Source: Bacteroidales bacterium UBA1223
GTDB taxonomy: Bacteria > Bacteroidota > Bacteroidia > Bacteroidales > P3
Assembly: GCA_002309155.1 (NCBI GenBank)
Contig: DBXB01000056.1
Coordinates: 15,302-35,285, forward strand
Direction: 5' to 3'
DNA: 19,984 bases
Part shown: piece after piece, positions 13,063 through 19,984 of the stretch
How positions within the stretch are numbered: the first letter of the stretch is position 1
Layout of the letters: each line of letters starts with the position of its first letter
Notes under the pieces: generated by a model
The model's database searches: none
Seen by the model: the letters and a program-made list of their open reading frames with translations, nothing else
What the model was told of the DNA's origin: nothing
Translations under genes and position numbers: made by a program

Positions 13063-14103
13063 TTAAACATCCTTTTGTGCCGTCTTTCCTGCCAGAAGGC
13101 CGCAGGCGGCCATGATGTCCTCGCCTCGGGAAGCCCTTATGGTGCAGGTTATGCCGTGGGATGAGAGATAGTCGCGGAATTGGGTCATGGTGCCTCCGTC
13201 TGAGCTACGGTAGGGGGTGTCGGGCGAGCTGTGGAACCGTATCAGATTGACACGGCAGTTCAGTCCTTTGAGAAGTTGTACCAATGCCGCTGCATGGCGA
13301 CGGTCGTCGTTGATGCCACGAAACATGGTGTACTCGAACGAGATGCGACGCTGTCCGCTCCAGTCGTATTGTCTCAGCAGGTCTATAGTCTTTGCTACAG
13401 GATAGGCTTTCTCCATAGGCATCATCTCTCCCCGCTCGTCGGGGAAGGGGTTGTGCAGACTCACCGCAACGTGGACCTGCGTCTCGTCAAGCAGACGTTG
13501 CAGCATAGGGGTGACACCTACCGTTGACACGGTGATGCGGTGAGGGCTCCATGCAAGTCCCCAGTCGGAGGTAAGCACCTCGAGGGTTTGCAGGATGGCG
13601 TCGTAGTTGTCGAGGGGTTCGCCCATCCCCATGAAGACGATATTGGTGAGAGTGGTGCTCTCTGGTATTGAAAATATCTGGTTGAGGATTTGCGACGCTG
13701 AGAGGTTGCCGTGGAATCCCTGCTGTCCGGTGACGCAGAAGCGGCATCCCATACGGCATCCTACCTGACAGGAGACACAGAGTGTGGCTCGGTCATCGGC
13801 AGGGATATAGACAGACTCAATGTAATTGTTAATTGAAGATTGAAGATTGAAAATTGAGAAGAGGTACTTTTTGGTGCCGTCGACAGATACTTGTACATCG
13901 GTGGCATCATAACGACCTACTGTGGCAATCTCTTTGAGTCGGCCTCGGATCTTCAGCGACAGGTTGGTCATCAGGTCAAAGTCTGTGACCCGCTTACAGT
14001 ACATCCAGTCGCACAACTGCTTGGCGGTGAACTTTGGGAAACCCTCCGCCAGGCAGAATTCCTGCAGTTCGGCGAGTGTCAGTCCGAAGAGATCTCTTAC
14101 CAT
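13063..14103 (-). CDS. rlmN: 23S rRNA (adenine2503-C2) / tRNA A37 methyltransferase, radical SAM
   Basis: 346 residues. The radical-SAM cluster motif C116-x3-C120-x2-C123 holds the [4Fe-4S] cluster. C109 (7 residues before C116) and C334 in A-A-C-G-L-L-A-G correspond to the E. coli cysteines C118 and C355, which act in resolving and carrying the methyl group. G-M-G-E-P (159-163) is the SAM-binding stretch. The start ATG overlaps the end of the PBP1A gene by 7 bp, so the two are cotranscribed. Oddity: residues 83-93, S-I-F-N-L-Q-S-S-I-N-N, are encoded exactly by a heptamer tandem repeat and make the loop before E-S-V-Y-I-P about five residues longer than I expect. Confidence 0.95.
   Translation of the reverse strand: MVRDLFGLTLAELQEFCLAEGFPKFTAKQLCDWMYCKRVTDFDLMTNLSLKIRGRLKEIATVGRYDATDVQVSVDGTKKYLFSIFNLQSSINNYIESVYIPADDRATLCVSCQVGCRMGCRFCVTGQQGFHGNLSASQILNQIFSIPESTTLTNIVFMGMGEPLDNYDAILQTLEVLTSDWGLAWSPHRITVSTVGVTPMLQRLLDETQVHVAVSLHNPFPDERGEMMPMEKAYPVAKTIDLLRQYDWSGQRRISFEYTMFRGINDDRRHAAALVQLLKGLNCRVNLIRFHSSPDTPYRSSDGGTMTQFRDYLSSHGITCTIRASRGEDIMAACGLLAGKTAQKDV
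13832..13857 (-). repeat. Heptamer tandem repeat inside rlmN (ATTGAAG x 3.7)
   Basis: On the plus strand: ATTGAAG, ATTGAAG, ATTGAAA, ATTGA, flanked by AATTGTTA. It reads as codons 83-91 of rlmN. Such ATTGAAG-type repeats otherwise look like the spacer sequences of this window. Gain or loss of one unit would shift the reading frame. Confidence 0.85.
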
Positions 14104-16415
14104 ATCGAGGTGTTGTTGATGTCTTCATCCATCTCCTCGTCAAGCTCCATCTGGTATACGCTCTCATCCCATTCGAAGTCGCTTTCGGGAAGATTCGGAC
14201 GAGTGAAGTCGCCTCGGTAGAAGTTGAGGGTATTATCGTCATAGACCGACCGCATGTAATGGCCGAAGATAGGCAGTGCCTGACGGGCACCCTGACCGAA
14301 CTCCATGCTGCGGAAGTGGATGGAACGAAGTTCTCCTCCCGTCCAGACTACGGTGGTCATCTTCGGGGTGATACCCACAAACCAGCAGTCGCTGTTGTTC
14401 TGTGTCGTTCCGGTCTTGCCGGCCATGGGGTAGGAGAGTTTGAACTGAGCTCCACGCAGACGGGCTCCGGTTCCGCTGTCCACCACACCTTTCATCATCT
14501 GTATCATCATCCATGCTATGCGGGGACTGATGGCCTCACGGCGTTCGGGAGTGAAACTCTCGAGGAGTTTGCCCTTGTTGTCTTCGATGCGGGTTATGAA
14601 TGTGGGTTGCACATATTCGCCCTGGTTTGCGAAGGTCGCCATGGCTCCCGCCATCTCGAAGACGGTGATTTCAGCGGCGCCGACGCAGATGGCTGGCACA
14701 GGTTCTATAGGACTTGTCACACCCATCTTGCGGGCTATGTTGATGACCATGTTGGGTCCGTTTGCTCCGCCGGCTTTCATAAGATATGCCGATACCCAGT
14801 TGATGGAGTTGGCAAGAGCCCACTTCAATGTCACCATCTCGCCTTCACGCTGGTGACTTGAGTTGCGGGGACACCAGTTGCCTATACAGACCTCGGTGTT
14901 GGGAACAAGAGTGTAGGGATTCATGTCGAGGTCCTGCAGCGCCATGGTATAGACAAACGGCTTGAAGGTGGAACCCACCTGACGGCGGCTCTGTATCACG
15001 TTGTCGTATTTGAAATACCGGTAGTTGATGCCACCCACATAGGCTTTGACATAGCCTGTGCCTGTCTCGACGGACATAAGTCCTGCGTTGAGGAATTTCT
15101 TTACATATACCAGGGAGTCCCAGGGAGTCATCACAGTATCTATGGGGCCGTTCCAGGAGAACACTCTCATGGCAACCTTCTCTTCCTTGAAGTATTTCTT
15201 GATTGCGCTCTCGCTGGCGCCGTCTTGTTTCATCTGGTAGTAGCGGTCGGAGGCTTTCATCGCCATGGTGAGGAAATGCTCCTCCTGCTCTTTGCTGAGA
15301 TTGTTGAAGGGGTTGCCCTTACGTCGTGACAGCTCTTTGAAGAAAGCTGGCTGGATGACCTCTTTCATGTGTTTCTCGACAGCTTTCTCGGCATGTCTCT
15401 GCAGACGGGAGTCGATGGTGGTGTAGATACGCAGTCCGTCTTTGTGCACGTCGTAGTAGTCGCCGTTGCTTTTCTTGTGACTGCCACACCAGTCTTTCAT
15501 ATAGTTGCGGATATATTCGCGGAGATAGGGCGCCGCACCGTCGTTATGGCTTATAGGACGGTAGTGCGACATATCAATCTTCTTTTCCTTGTATTTCTCG
15601 AAGTCTTCGTCGGCAAGGTATTTCTCGCCCGTCAACGGGTCTTCGTAGTTGTTCATCTGTCCCATGACGACATTGCGGCGTTTCTCTGCCTTGTCGGGAT
15701 TCAGTATGGGGCTGTATGTGGTGGGAGCTTTCAGGAGTCCTACAAGTACGGCGGCTTCATCCACGTTAAGCTGCGATGGTTTCTTGTCGAAGAAGGTGCG
15801 TGCCGCGGTCTCTATGCCGTAGGCGTTGCTGCCGAAGTCGACGGTGTTGAGGTACATCGCCAAGATCTCTTCTTTCGAATAGTTGTGCTCGAGTTTTACT
15901 GCCACTATCCATTCCTTGAATTTGGAGTAGACGAGTCCCAGTTTGCTTTTGCGTTCACGGGGGAACAGGTTCTTCGCCAGCTGCTGTGTTATGGTGCTGC
16001 CGCCACCACTGCTCGAATGGCGTCCGACGAGGGTCTTGAAAAACACACGTGCCAGACTGCGGGCGTCGATGCCTGCATGTTCATAGAATCGTACGTCCTC
16101 GGTGGCTACGAGGGCATGGATGAGGTTCATGTTCTTACCATTGTCGGTAATCTGCGAGTAGGTGAGATTGGATCGGTTCTCGATGCCGATGTATCCAAGA
16201 ATCACGCCGTCTGCCGACCATACCTCAGAGGCAAGGTTGCTGCGGGGATTCTCAAGCTCTTCGAAGGAGGGCATGAATCCCAGCCATCCCATGGAGAGCA
16301 TGGTGAAAAACAGCACCAACGCCACCCATAACGATGCGAAGGTTATCCATACCGCAGATATGCCGCGCCGACTGCCGGACGCTGGTTTGGTTTTCTTTTT
16401 CCTGTATTGTGCCAT
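14097..16415 (-). CDS. Bifunctional class A penicillin-binding protein (PBP1A-type)
   Basis: 772 residues. A short basic cytoplasmic tail precedes a membrane anchor (about 19-42). The GT51 glycosyltransferase domain (about 60-240) has A-T-E106-D-V-R-F-Y-E-H with the catalytic Glu, and S-G-G-G-S-T-I-T-Q-Q-L-A-K-N near 136-149. The transpeptidase domain (about 440-690) has S482-T-F-K485, S537-I-N539 and K667-T-G-T670. It polymerises lipid II and cross-links peptidoglycan in the periplasm. The two cysteines at 510 and 515 (C-I-G-N-W-C) could form a disulfide. The C-terminus is strongly acidic (E-L-D-E-E-M-D-E-D). It starts one base after the gldH stop and overlaps rlmN by 7 bp. Confidence 0.95.
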   Translation of the reverse strand: MAQYRKKKTKPASGSRRGISAVWITFASLWVALVLFFTMLSMGWLGFMPSFEELENPRSNLASEVWSADGVILGYIGIENRSNLTYSQITDNGKNMNLIHALVATEDVRFYEHAGIDARSLARVFFKTLVGRHSSSGGGSTITQQLAKNLFPRERKSKLGLVYSKFKEWIVAVKLEHNYSKEEILAMYLNTVDFGSNAYGIETAARTFFDKKPSQLNVDEAAVLVGLLKAPTTYSPILNPDKAEKRRNVVMGQMNNYEDPLTGEKYLADEDFEKYKEKKIDMSHYRPISHNDGAAPYLREYIRNYMKDWCGSHKKSNGDYYDVHKDGLRIYTTIDSRLQRHAEKAVEKHMKEVIQPAFFKELSRRKGNPFNNLSKEQEEHFLTMAMKASDRYYQMKQDGASESAIKKYFKEEKVAMRVFSWNGPIDTVMTPWDSLVYVKKFLNAGLMSVETGTGYVKAYVGGINYRYFKYDNVIQSRRQVGSTFKPFVYTMALQDLDMNPYTLVPNTEVCIGNWCPRNSSHQREGEMVTLKWALANSINWVSAYLMKAGGANGPNMVINIARKMGVTSPIEPVPAICVGAAEITVFEMAGAMATFANQGEYVQPTFITRIEDNKGKLLESFTPERREAISPRIAWMMIQMMKGVVDSGTGARLRGAQFKLSYPMAGKTGTTQNNSDCWFVGITPKMTTVVWTGGELRSIHFRSMEFGQGARQALPIFGHYMRSVYDDNTLNFYRGDFTRPNLPESDFEWDESVYQMELDEEMDEDINNTSIW

Positions 16416-16416
16416 T

Positions 16417-16899
16417 TCAGTTTTTGAGATTATTCATTACTGTGATACCTATGTTTTTGACGCCAGGCAGCAGGGTGTCACGCATGGCGTGGCTGACGAT
16501 GAACTGGTAGGAACCTTTCTGGGGGAAGTGGAAGAAGCAGAACGGGTAGCGGCCATCAACATAACGTCCGTTGTAGCGCCCCAGCCACTGTCCGTCGGGT
16601 TGTGCCAGCTGGAACTGTATGTTGGTGTCGGTGGCAACAGCTCCGTCAGGATAGACGGTGGTGAGGTGGAGGTATATGTTGGAGTATGGGTAGTCGTTGC
16701 TGTTGCGGATATCGAAACAGCAGAGGTAGGTGCTTGAGGTGTCGTCAGCGTCCATGTTGAACACCAGTTTGTCGTCCATATGCCATCCCTTCTCGTCAAC
16801 AGTGAGATCCTCGTCATAGAGAATGTCACTGTCGCAGGCTGTGGCAAAGAGTGCCAGGCATAAGACAAAGATGATATTTCTAAGGTCTTTCAGGGTCAT
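16417..16899 (-). CDS. gldH: Gliding motility lipoprotein GldH
   Basis: 160 residues, typical length. A lipoprotein signal (about 1-21, ending L-F-A-T-A) leads to the lipidated C22, then acidic residues D-S-D. The mature part looks like a beta-rich domain: Y-L-C-C-F-D-I-R-N near 58-66, Y-S-N-I-Y-L-H-L near 72-79, and G-S-Y-Q-F-I-V-S-H-A-M-R-D near 129-141. GldH is a Bacteroidota lipoprotein needed for gliding in Flavobacterium and conserved in non-gliding members with a T9SS; its exact step is not settled. It lies 3 bp after ricT and 1 bp before the PBP1A gene, a neighbourhood I recall as common in Bacteroidales. Confidence 0.88.
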   Translation of the reverse strand: MTLKDLRNIIFVLCLALFATACDSDILYDEDLTVDEKGWHMDDKLVFNMDADDTSSTYLCCFDIRNSNDYPYSNIYLHLTTVYPDGAVATDTNIQFQLAQPDGQWLGRYNGRYVDGRYPFCFFHFPQKGSYQFIVSHAMRDTLLPGVKNIGITVMNNLKN

Positions 16900-16902
16900 G
16901 GA

Positions 16903-18468
16903 TTATTGTTTTTCACGGTTACGGCGGTTGTTGTCGTTGCGGTTGCGGCGATCCTGCCTGTCGTGGTTATCTCGAGGTTCTCTCTTCTCCTTGCGTTCGT
17001 TGTTTTGATTGTCGTTTCTGCGAGGACCGCGGTTGTCGTGGCGAGGCTCATGACGGTTGTCTCTGTTGTCACGGTTATCACGATTGTCTCTGTTGTCACG
17101 GCCGTTCTTTTTGTCGTCTTTGGCGCCGGAGCCGTTGCCGGGTTCGTCGGCAAGGAGTTGCAGCTCTTTCTCGAATTCAGCCTCGTTGGATTCCTGCGCA
17201 AGCGCCGATGTAGACATCAGCTCTACCTGGAAGTCCTCAAGTTGCTCGGGGTATTCCTGGTTGCGGTTCATCTCGATGATTTTCTTCACATCCTCGGCAG
17301 TGATGGCATAAAGTTCGTTCTCTCCCTCGTAGGCGTACCACATGATGCCACGGAAGACATCGGTCTTCTTATACAGCGCCAGTCCTTTCTTGAACCGTAT
17401 AGGTGTATTTGTGGCGGGGAACTGTTTCAAGGCGTCGACATATACGGGATATTCGAAATTGAGGCAGCATTTGAGTTTCCCGCACTGTCCGGCCAGTTTC
17501 TGTGGGTTGGGCAGTATCTGCTGAGTCTTTGCCACGCCGGTGGTTACTGACTTGAAGTTAGTGAGCCATGTGCTGCAGCAGAGTTCGCGTCCGCAGGTGC
17601 CTATGCCGCCGACTTTGCCCGCCTCCTGACGCACACCTATCTGTTTCATCTCTATGCGTACGTGGAACTGTTCGGCGAGTATCTTAATGAGACTGCGGAA
17701 GTCCACCCTATCGTCGGCGGTATAGTAGAAGATGGCTTTTGAATGGTCGCCTTGATACTCCACATCGTTCACCTTCATCACCAATCCCAGCTCTTCAGTG
17801 ATATGGCGTGTCTTCTTGAGGGTGTTGTCCTCTTCCTTGATTGCCGTGGTCCATCGTTCAATGTCGCTGACCTTGGCGCGGCGGAACAGTTTCTTGATGT
17901 TCTCAGATTTGGGGTCTACCTTCTTTTTCATCATCTGGATGCGGCAGACCTCTCCTGTGAGACTTACTATTCCCACATCGTGACCCGGGATGCCCTCCAC
18001 AGCCACTACGTCGCCATCGTTGACATCGATGCCGTCAGGCAGCCTGAAGAAATCCTTGCGGTTGTTTTTGAAGCGTACCTCGACACAGTCGAAAGGTTTC
18101 TCCATAGGCTGGCGGATGCCTTTCATCCAGTTGCAGGAGCCTACCTTGCAGCAACTCCGCAGTTCGGTCTCGGAGACAGGTACATATGATTCAGGACAGT
18201 GGTTGCAGCCACGTGAAAGATATATAGGCTCGCGGTATTCCACCTTGGGCAGCGTAGGGTCGGGCTCGAGGTAGGGGTCCATGGCGCTCTCGTTGGCTTC
18301 GAGATCCATGGGTATCTCTTCCTCATTGTCGATTTCAGGTTTCTTTTTGAGGTTAGAGTTACGTTTCTCACGACGGCTGCGTATAAACGCCTCCATCTCT
18401 TCAGCGGTCGCTATATTGTCGTCTAATTCTTCTTCCAGTTTCTTATTGTTCTCGTTATCGTTAGCCAT
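16903..18468 (-). CDS. ricT: PSP1-domain protein, RicT/YaaT family, with Asp-Asn-Arg repeat tail
   Basis: 521 residues. The N-terminus (1-60) is acidic and helical. A cysteine group C88, C91, C106/C107, C112 precedes the PSP1 core (about 125-345), whose C-terminal part carries C292, C297-C298, C329 and C334-C335 in C-G-R-E-L-C-C and Q-C-G-K-L-K-C-C-L. These fit the Fe-S-binding RicT subunit, which in Bacillus works with RicA and RicF in RNA maturation and development. Residues 457-521 are low complexity, beginning G-R-D-N-R-D-N-R-D-N-R and rich in Asn, Arg and Asp, likely disordered and possibly RNA-binding (inference). The Bacteroidota role is not established. It sits between holB and gldH. 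Confidence 0.88.
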   Translation of the reverse strand: MANDNENNKKLEEELDDNIATAEEMEAFIRSRREKRNSNLKKKPEIDNEEEIPMDLEANESAMDPYLEPDPTLPKVEYREPIYLSRGCNHCPESYVPVSETELRSCCKVGSCNWMKGIRQPMEKPFDCVEVRFKNNRKDFFRLPDGIDVNDGDVVAVEGIPGHDVGIVSLTGEVCRIQMMKKKVDPKSENIKKLFRRAKVSDIERWTTAIKEEDNTLKKTRHITEELGLVMKVNDVEYQGDHSKAIFYYTADDRVDFRSLIKILAEQFHVRIEMKQIGVRQEAGKVGGIGTCGRELCCSTWLTNFKSVTTGVAKTQQILPNPQKLAGQCGKLKCCLNFEYPVYVDALKQFPATNTPIRFKKGLALYKKTDVFRGIMWYAYEGENELYAITAEDVKKIIEMNRNQEYPEQLEDFQVELMSTSALAQESNEAEFEKELQLLADEPGNGSGAKDDKKNGRDNRDNRDNRDNRDNRHEPRHDNRGPRRNDNQNNERKEKREPRDNHDRQDRRNRNDNNRRNREKQ

Positions 18469-18486
18469 CTGGTGATTAGTATGTGT

Positions 18487-18518
18487 TGATATGGTGATAT
18501 GATGATATGATGATATGG
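18487..18518 (-). repeat. Four tandem 8-bp units (TGATATGR) upstream of ricT
   Basis: The plus strand shows TGATATGG, TGATATGA, TGATATGA, TGATATGG; the coding strand therefore reads CCATATCA and TCATATCA. It fills the 70-bp spacer between holB and ricT. The core and the orientation relative to the gene match the arrays upstream of umuD and umuC. Confidence 0.85.
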
Positions 18519-18538
18519 TGAAAATTGAAATGACTCTT

Positions 18539-19579
18539 TTATCTCTTTTTCAGTAGTTTGCACACTCTGAATGATAGTTCCATCAGGGCTATCTTGCTGT
18601 ATGCGTTGCGATCTATCGCGAAGAGTGCCTCGTCAAAGGCGTTGTTGAGTCCTTCGGCATTACGTTCGGTAATCATGTTGGGGAATGAGGCGTTGAATTT
18701 CTCGTCGCCGAAATCCATCGTCATCGGTGTTCCAGCCATATGACGCAGAAAACAGTCACGTGTGGCTTCCTGGGCGTAGAGAAGGAACTGTTTCTGCTGT
18801 TCACGACCTTTGGCGGCTATGGTGTCGACCCATTCCGACAGGGTGGCCATGTTAAGTTTGAACAGCTGTCGCATCCAGGTCACATAGAGGCTGGCGAATT
18901 CCGGGTTGAGATCCCATTCGGGGTGAGTCTTTGTGGGTATACGCACCTGCTGGGCACGGCTGAGGATGGTGCTCAGCATCCGCTCGCTGCTCTCGGCGAC
19001 AAGTATTATCAGTGTGTTGGGCGACGGTTCCTCAAGCACTTTGAGAATCTTGTTTGCGGCGACGGTGTTCATCTTCTCCGCCATCCAGACTATTATCACT
19101 TTGTAGTTGCCCTCATAGGCTTTCATGCCTAGAGTGCGGACTATGTTGTCGGCGTCGAGCTCACGAATCATGCCGTTCTTGTCGGTGCCCAGAAAGTCAT
19201 ACCATTTGTCGATATCACCTTTCTGGTTGTTGGCGTTGAGGAAGTCGCGGAATTCCGTCTGGAAGTCGGCGGAAGAAGGTTTGCTCGTCACTTTCCCTGT
19301 CGTCGCCGAGGGGAAATAGAGATGCAGGTCGCTATGAGTGAGTTGCTGGAATTTCTTGCAGGAGGGACACTCTCCACAGGAGTCGGAATGTAGCCGGCCA
19401 TTGTCATAGTGTTGGCGATTCTGACAGTTCAGATATTGGGCGTAAGCTATGGCGAGAGCCAGCGAGCCCGAGGCGGTGTCGCCTAAGAACAGCTGGGCGT
19501 GGCTCACCCTCCCGGAATCAATAATTCCTGTGAGTTTGTTTGCCATAATCTCCTGACCGACAATATCTTTAAACTGCAT
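18539..19579 (-). CDS. holB: DNA polymerase III clamp-loader subunit delta'
   Basis: 346 residues. An AAA+ clamp-loader fold with an N-terminal D-I-V-G-Q-E (5-10). The P-loop is degenerate, G33-D-T-A-S-G38-S-L, without the Lys and Ser/Thr of an active Walker A, as expected for delta' and not for the tau/gamma ATPase. A zinc module uses C52, C68, C71 and C74 (C-G-E-C-P-S-C). K-V-L-E-E-P-S-P-N-T and L-S-T-I-L-S-R-A-Q in mid-protein match the clamp-loader sensor/SRC region, with Ala in place of the usual Cys. It helps load the sliding clamp at replication forks. It is the first gene of the minus-strand block and has its own promoter. Confidence 0.92.
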   Translation of the reverse strand: MQFKDIVGQEIMANKLTGIIDSGRVSHAQLFLGDTASGSLALAIAYAQYLNCQNRQHYDNGRLHSDSCGECPSCKKFQQLTHSDLHLYFPSATTGKVTSKPSSADFQTEFRDFLNANNQKGDIDKWYDFLGTDKNGMIRELDADNIVRTLGMKAYEGNYKVIIVWMAEKMNTVAANKILKVLEEPSPNTLIILVAESSERMLSTILSRAQQVRIPTKTHPEWDLNPEFASLYVTWMRQLFKLNMATLSEWVDTIAAKGREQQKQFLLYAQEATRDCFLRHMAGTPMTMDFGDEKFNASFPNMITERNAEGLNNAFDEALFAIDRNAYSKIALMELSFRVCKLLKKR

Positions 19580-19599
19580 TATAAATATATTTTAATCTA

Positions 19600-19630
19600 C
19601 AAAAATACAAAAGATAGTATAAATACGAAA
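19600..19630 (-). promoter_or_regulatory. Promoter of the holB-ricT-gldH-PBP1A-rlmN operon
   Basis: The minus strand reads TATTTTTG (19607-19600), an exact TAnnTTTG, 20 bp before the ATG at 19579. A near-match -33 box, TTTC (19630-19627), lies 19 bp upstream. The spacing is right; the upstream box deviates by one base. Confidence 0.6.
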
Positions 19631-19654
19631 ATTATTGTTTTTTATTGTATCAAA

Positions 19655-19684
19655 AAAAGAGCCTCGCAACCGCGAGGCTCTTTT
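19655..19684. terminator. Strong intrinsic terminator of the T9SS cargo gene
   Basis: A 13-bp perfect stem, AAAAGAGCCTCGC paired with GCGAGGCTCTTTT, with loop AACC. On the minus strand it lies 22 bases after the stop of the cargo gene and is followed by a T-run, the classic form. The plus strand also has a short T-run, but no plus-strand gene ends here. Confidence 0.92.
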
Positions 19685-19706
19685 CAGAGTGATATGTTAT
19701 GGAAAC

Positions 19707-19984
19707 TTATTTCACAACAAGTTTCTTGACCATATTCACATTGTCGCCGTTGAGGCGTACGAAGTAAGCACCCTGTGCCAGACCGGAGACCTCCATGGTC
19801 TTGGTGCAGTCGCCTTCGCATGACATGCTGTCGCTCATCACGATGCGGCCGTTCATGTCGACGATGGTTATGCTGACCTCGCCGTTCACACCGCTCAGAG
19901 CGATGGTGGTGGCGCTGGTGGTCGGGTTAGGATAGATACTCACGTTCATGTCGCCGTCGACAGCGTCGAAGCCTTCACCGGCGG
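19707..19984 (-). CDS. C-terminal part of a secreted protein with T9SS sorting domain (partial; 5' end beyond the window)
   Basis: The frame is open to base 19984; 91 residues plus the stop are visible. The last 80 or so form a type A T9SS C-terminal domain: N-V-S-I-Y-P-N-P-T-T at the start, V-D-M-N-G-R-I-V in the middle, G-A-Y-F-V-R-L near the end, and a basic terminus K-K-L-V-V-K. Such domains direct outer-membrane translocation by the T9SS and are cut off on the cell surface. An ATG at 19949 is internal to the domain and is not the real start. A cysteine pair C-E-G-D-C lies between strands. The passenger, and so the function, lies outside the window. The hairpin at 19655-19684 ends transcription. 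Confidence 0.9.
   Translation of the reverse strand, partial: AGEGFDAVDGDMNVSIYPNPTTSATTIALSGVNGEVSITIVDMNGRIVMSDSMSCEGDCTKTMEVSGLAQGAYFVRLNGDNVNMVKKLVVK

Noticed and set aside
15369..16331. 320-residue plus-strand open frame opposite the PBP1A gene
   Set aside because: Antisense shadow; the PBP1A frame contains all GT51 and transpeptidase motifs.
16906..17550. Plus-strand open frame rich in Val/Ala opposite ricT
   Set aside because: It mirrors the repetitive Asp-Asn-Arg codons of ricT on the other strand.

Overview
The window looks like chromosomal DNA from a Bacteroidales (phylum Bacteroidota) lineage that has a type IX secretion system (T9SS). The evidence is several promoter cores of the Bacteroidota form TAnnTTTG, the gene order holB-ricT-gldH-PBP1A-rlmN, a GldH lipoprotein, a C69 dipeptidase, a single-chain L-serine ammonia-lyase and a T9SS C-terminal sorting domain at the right edge. 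I cannot name a genus. No rRNA, tRNA, CRISPR array, transposase or phage gene was recognised.

Left block (1-1899, minus strand): a probable three-gene operon. It runs from a 198-residue unrecognised protein with an SSB-like acidic, aromatic C-terminus, to a 232-residue unrecognised protein, to a short ATP-dependent nucleic-acid ligase that runs off the window edge and is translationally coupled to the second gene by an ATGA overlap. This is the best candidate for an undescribed nucleic-acid repair or modification cassette.

Centre-left (2171-8680, plus strand): L-serine ammonia-lyase, then a canonical promoter (3413-3443) that starts a tight four-gene operon. Its products are a zinc-ribbon/TM/Sel1 protein, a triple-zinc-ribbon/TM/C-type-lectin-like protein, a membrane-anchored L,D-transpeptidase-like enzyme, and a short UvrA-like ABC ATPase with a TTG start. 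This combination of envelope proteins and a UvrA paralogue has no function I know of.

Centre (8742-13062): a C69-family Ntn dipeptidase coupled to a small membrane-anchored orphan (minus strand), then umuD and umuC (plus strand). The umu genes are separated and preceded by unusual short tandem repeats and a duplicated 31-bp sequence.

Right block (13063-19579, minus strand): holB (pol III delta'), ricT/PSP1, gldH, PBP1A and rlmN, almost without gaps, read from a promoter at about 19600. It combines replication, an Fe-S/RNA-associated regulator, a gliding/T9SS lipoprotein, peptidoglycan synthesis and 23S rRNA/tRNA methylation. rlmN carries an in-frame heptamer repeat. A strong hairpin terminator (19655-19684) separates holB from the 3' end of a T9SS cargo gene at the right edge.

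Across the window the short intergenic spacers are filled with degenerate 7-, 8- and 10-bp tandem repeats. One 8-bp family, with core CATATCA or CTTATCA, lies upstream of umuD, umuC and ricT and always reads in the direction of the gene.
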